From NCBI GenBank assembly GCA_021777365.1, contig JAJYDP010000321.1, positions 1 through 6,036 on the forward strand: a stretch of 6,036 bases of DNA. Reading direction: 5' to 3'. Shown one piece after another: positions 4,954 to 6,036 of this stretch. The notes beneath the pieces are model-generated. The model was not told the DNA's origin. It saw only the letters and a program-made list of their open reading frames with translations, and made no database searches. A program made the translations under genes and the position numbers. Positions within the stretch are counted from its first letter, which is position 1. Every line of letters starts with the position of its first letter. The DNA comes from Chloroflexota bacterium. GTDB lineage: Bacteria > Chloroflexota > Limnocylindria > Limnocylindrales > CSP1-4.

Positions 4954-5984
4954 GGTGGCCACGCCTGCGCGGCGGGTCGGGTCGATCCGTCGCGGGTTCC
5001 GGATCCGTCGCGTCTGGCGACGATCCCCTGCTGCGCGCGCTCGAACGCTACGCCGGCGCCAGGCTCGACGCCGACCCCGCGGCCATTGCCCGCGGACGCG
5101 ACGCAGTCGTCGCACGGTTCCGCCAGGCCCCGGCAGGTCCCACGATGGTCGAGACTCCCGCGGACCGGACGATCGCGGATCATCTCGCGCGCCGGCGCTG
5201 GTCGGCACCCTGGCCGGCGCGGATCCGGGCGCGCGTGGCTGCCGGCCTCGCGGCCGTCGTGCTCGTGGCAGCCGGTGCCGGTGCGGCCGTCGCGGCGAGC
5301 GGCCCCGGAGGCCCCCTCTACACGACGCGCGTCGCCCTGGAGTCGCTCTCCCTGCCGCCGGCCGGTTCGACCGCCTGGTATGGCGCCGAGACCACTCGTC
5401 TCGGAGATCGTCTGGTCGAGGCGGAGGACGCGGCGGCCAGCGGGAACGCGGGGGCGGTGGAAGCGGCGGCCCAGGCCTACCAGTCGATCCTCTCGCAGAC
5501 CGTCTCCGGAACGACGGACACGGCCCCGGCGTCCATCCCGCCGGGACTCGCCCGGGCGCTGGATCGCCACGAGGCGATCCTGGAGAGACTGCTCGGTCGC
5601 GCCCCCGCCCGGGCCAGGCCCGCGCTCGAGGCGGCGCTCGGGCAGCTGCAGGCCGCGGTGGGCTCTGGTTCCCCGGCCCTGTCCTCGGAGCCGGCCGGAC
5701 CCCAGGGATCCAACGGTTCGTCGGCGACCTCGCCCGGGCACGCGGCGGCGCCGGGGGCATCCGCGGCGCCGGGCGCGTCCGCGGCTCCCGGGCGCGGCCA
5801 GCCGGTCGCGCCTGCCGCGGCGCCGCCCGGGAAGGGGCACGGCAACAAGGGCGGGCCGCCGGGCGCCACGGAGGCGCCGGGCGCGGCCGTCCGGGGCAGC
5901 GAACGAGTGGCGCAGGCGCACGGCGGGGCGGGGCGGCACCGCGGGTGGCGCATCGAGCTGGCGGGCATCATCCGGGGCACGTAG
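4950..5984 (+). CDS. Single-pass membrane protein with DUF5667-like domain, probable sigma-factor partner
   Basis: This 344-residue protein is probably the regulatory partner of the preceding sigma factor. Residues 1-94 should be cytoplasmic and include a short helical block, LLRALERYAGARLDADPAA (27-45). One membrane helix follows (about 95-117), then an outer domain opening with GPGGPLYTTRVALESLSL (118-135) and continuing as amphipathic helices to about 236 (TTRLGDRLVEAEDAAASGN, LDRHEAILERLLGRAP). This PGxxLYxxKxxxE-like opening and Arg/Glu-rich helices resemble DUF5667, a domain often encoded beside ECF sigma genes. Residues 237-313 are Ala/Pro/Gly/Ser-rich and probably disordered outside the membrane. 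I see no cysteine, so it is not a zinc-binding (ZAS) anti-sigma factor, and sigma inhibition is inferred only from context. ATG 4950 has GAGG 8 nt upstream and overlaps the stop of the bridging ORF. The stop codon falls inside the first unit of a tandem repeat. Confidence 0.82.
   Translation: MRWPRLRGGSGRSVAGSGSVASGDDPLLRALERYAGARLDADPAAIARGRDAVVARFRQAPAGPTMVETPADRTIADHLARRRWSAPWPARIRARVAAGLAAVVLVAAGAGAAVAASGPGGPLYTTRVALESLSLPPAGSTAWYGAETTRLGDRLVEAEDAAASGNAGAVEAAAQAYQSILSQTVSGTTDTAPASIPPGLARALDRHEAILERLLGRAPARARPALEAALGQLQAAVGSGSPALSSEPAGPQGSNGSSATSPGHAAAPGASAAPGASAAPGRGQPVAPAAAPPGKGHGNKGGPPGATEAPGAAVRGSERVAQAHGGAGRHRGWRIELAGIIRGT
5745..5792 (+). repeat. 18-bp coding repeat (AAPGAS units)
   Basis: Two full 18-bp units (5745-5762 and 5763-5780) and a partial third encode AAPGAS-AAPGAS-AAPG in the outer tail of the DUF5667-like protein. 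The units differ at a few third positions, so the repeat is not freshly duplicated. Related Pro/Gly/Ala stretches follow (APAAAPPGKG, GPPGATEAPGA). Confidence 0.6.
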
Positions 5985-6036
5985 CCGCGTCCCCGGCACG
6001 TGGCCGCGTCCCCGGCACGTGGCCGCGTCCCCGGCA
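5977..6036 (+). repeat. 19-bp tandem repeat reaching the window edge
   Basis: The unit GCACGTGGCCGCGTCCCCG occurs at 5977-5995, 5996-6014 and 6015-6033, and the next unit begins at 6034. Units 2 and 3 are identical; unit 1 differs only by A for G at 5983. That base makes the TAG stop (5982-5984) of the DUF5667-like gene. Units 2 and 3 carry the palindrome CACGTG; unit 1 has CACGTA. The array continues beyond the window, so its copy number is unknown. It may be a minisatellite-like array, a set of protein-binding sites or part of a terminator region. Confidence 0.85.

Noticed and set aside
5036..5234. Zinc-binding anti-sigma (ZAS) motif in the sigma partner
   Set aside because: No HxxxCxxC motif and no cysteine was found in the protein, so a ZAS-type anti-sigma call is not supported.
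4732..5999. Overlapping minus-strand open frames (342 and 393 codons) across the sigma partner region
   Set aside because: They have Arg/Pro/Gly-rich translations without motifs, antisense to the sigma end and the DUF5667-like gene.
5977..6036. Start of a CRISPR array
   Set aside because: The repeats are head-to-tail with no spacers and the unit is only 19 bp.

Overview
The window is very G+C-rich (about three quarters G+C by eye), densely coded, and has no tRNA, rRNA, CRISPR or transposon signal. The gene content suggests a free-living high-GC bacterium: a PEP carboxylase, an F420/NADP-type reductase, a MutY ending in a winged-helix-like tail, and an ECF sigma factor beside a DUF5667-like membrane protein. 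Actinomycetota or the Limnocylindria-type Chloroflexota fit best; this is inferred from protein style, not from a marker gene.

Layout. Positions 1-1909 hold three minus-strand genes. From upstream to downstream they are a four-helix membrane protein (1544-1909), a 199-bp gap rich in hairpins, an NADPH-dependent F420 reductase-like protein (709-1344), and the N-terminal 235 codons of phosphoenolpyruvate carboxylase (705 down to 1, running off the window). The last two are separated by only 3 bp and are probably co-translated. A divergent promoter region (1910-2004) leads to a plus-strand MutY-type adenine glycosylase (2005-3069). This gene converges with a minus-strand PaaI-like hotdog thioesterase (3094-3573). 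A second divergent region (3574-3687) leads to an isoprenylcysteine-methyltransferase-like membrane protein (3688-4167). Next comes an ECF sigma factor (about 4232-4912), a 13-codon bridging ORF (4912-4953) and a single-pass membrane protein with a DUF5667-like outer domain and an Ala/Pro/Gly tail (4950-5984). The window ends in a 19-bp tandem repeat that starts inside the last codons of that gene and continues past the edge.

How the genes relate. The sigma factor and membrane protein look like a regulatory pair: sigma plus presumed membrane partner, linked by overlapping start and stop codons. The other genes are housekeeping (anaplerotic carbon fixation, redox, base-excision repair) or general enzymes, with no sign of one shared pathway. 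Three start codons have a TANNNT -10 box only 6-7 nt upstream and no Shine-Dalgarno, which suggests leaderless mRNAs. The starts inside operons (ppc, the reductase, the bridging ORF, the DUF5667-like gene) do have Shine-Dalgarno sequences.

I do not see a clearly new multi-gene system. The points most worth a second look are the sigma/bridging-ORF/membrane-partner cassette, the terminal repeat that supplies that gene's stop codon, and the consistent leaderless-promoter pattern.
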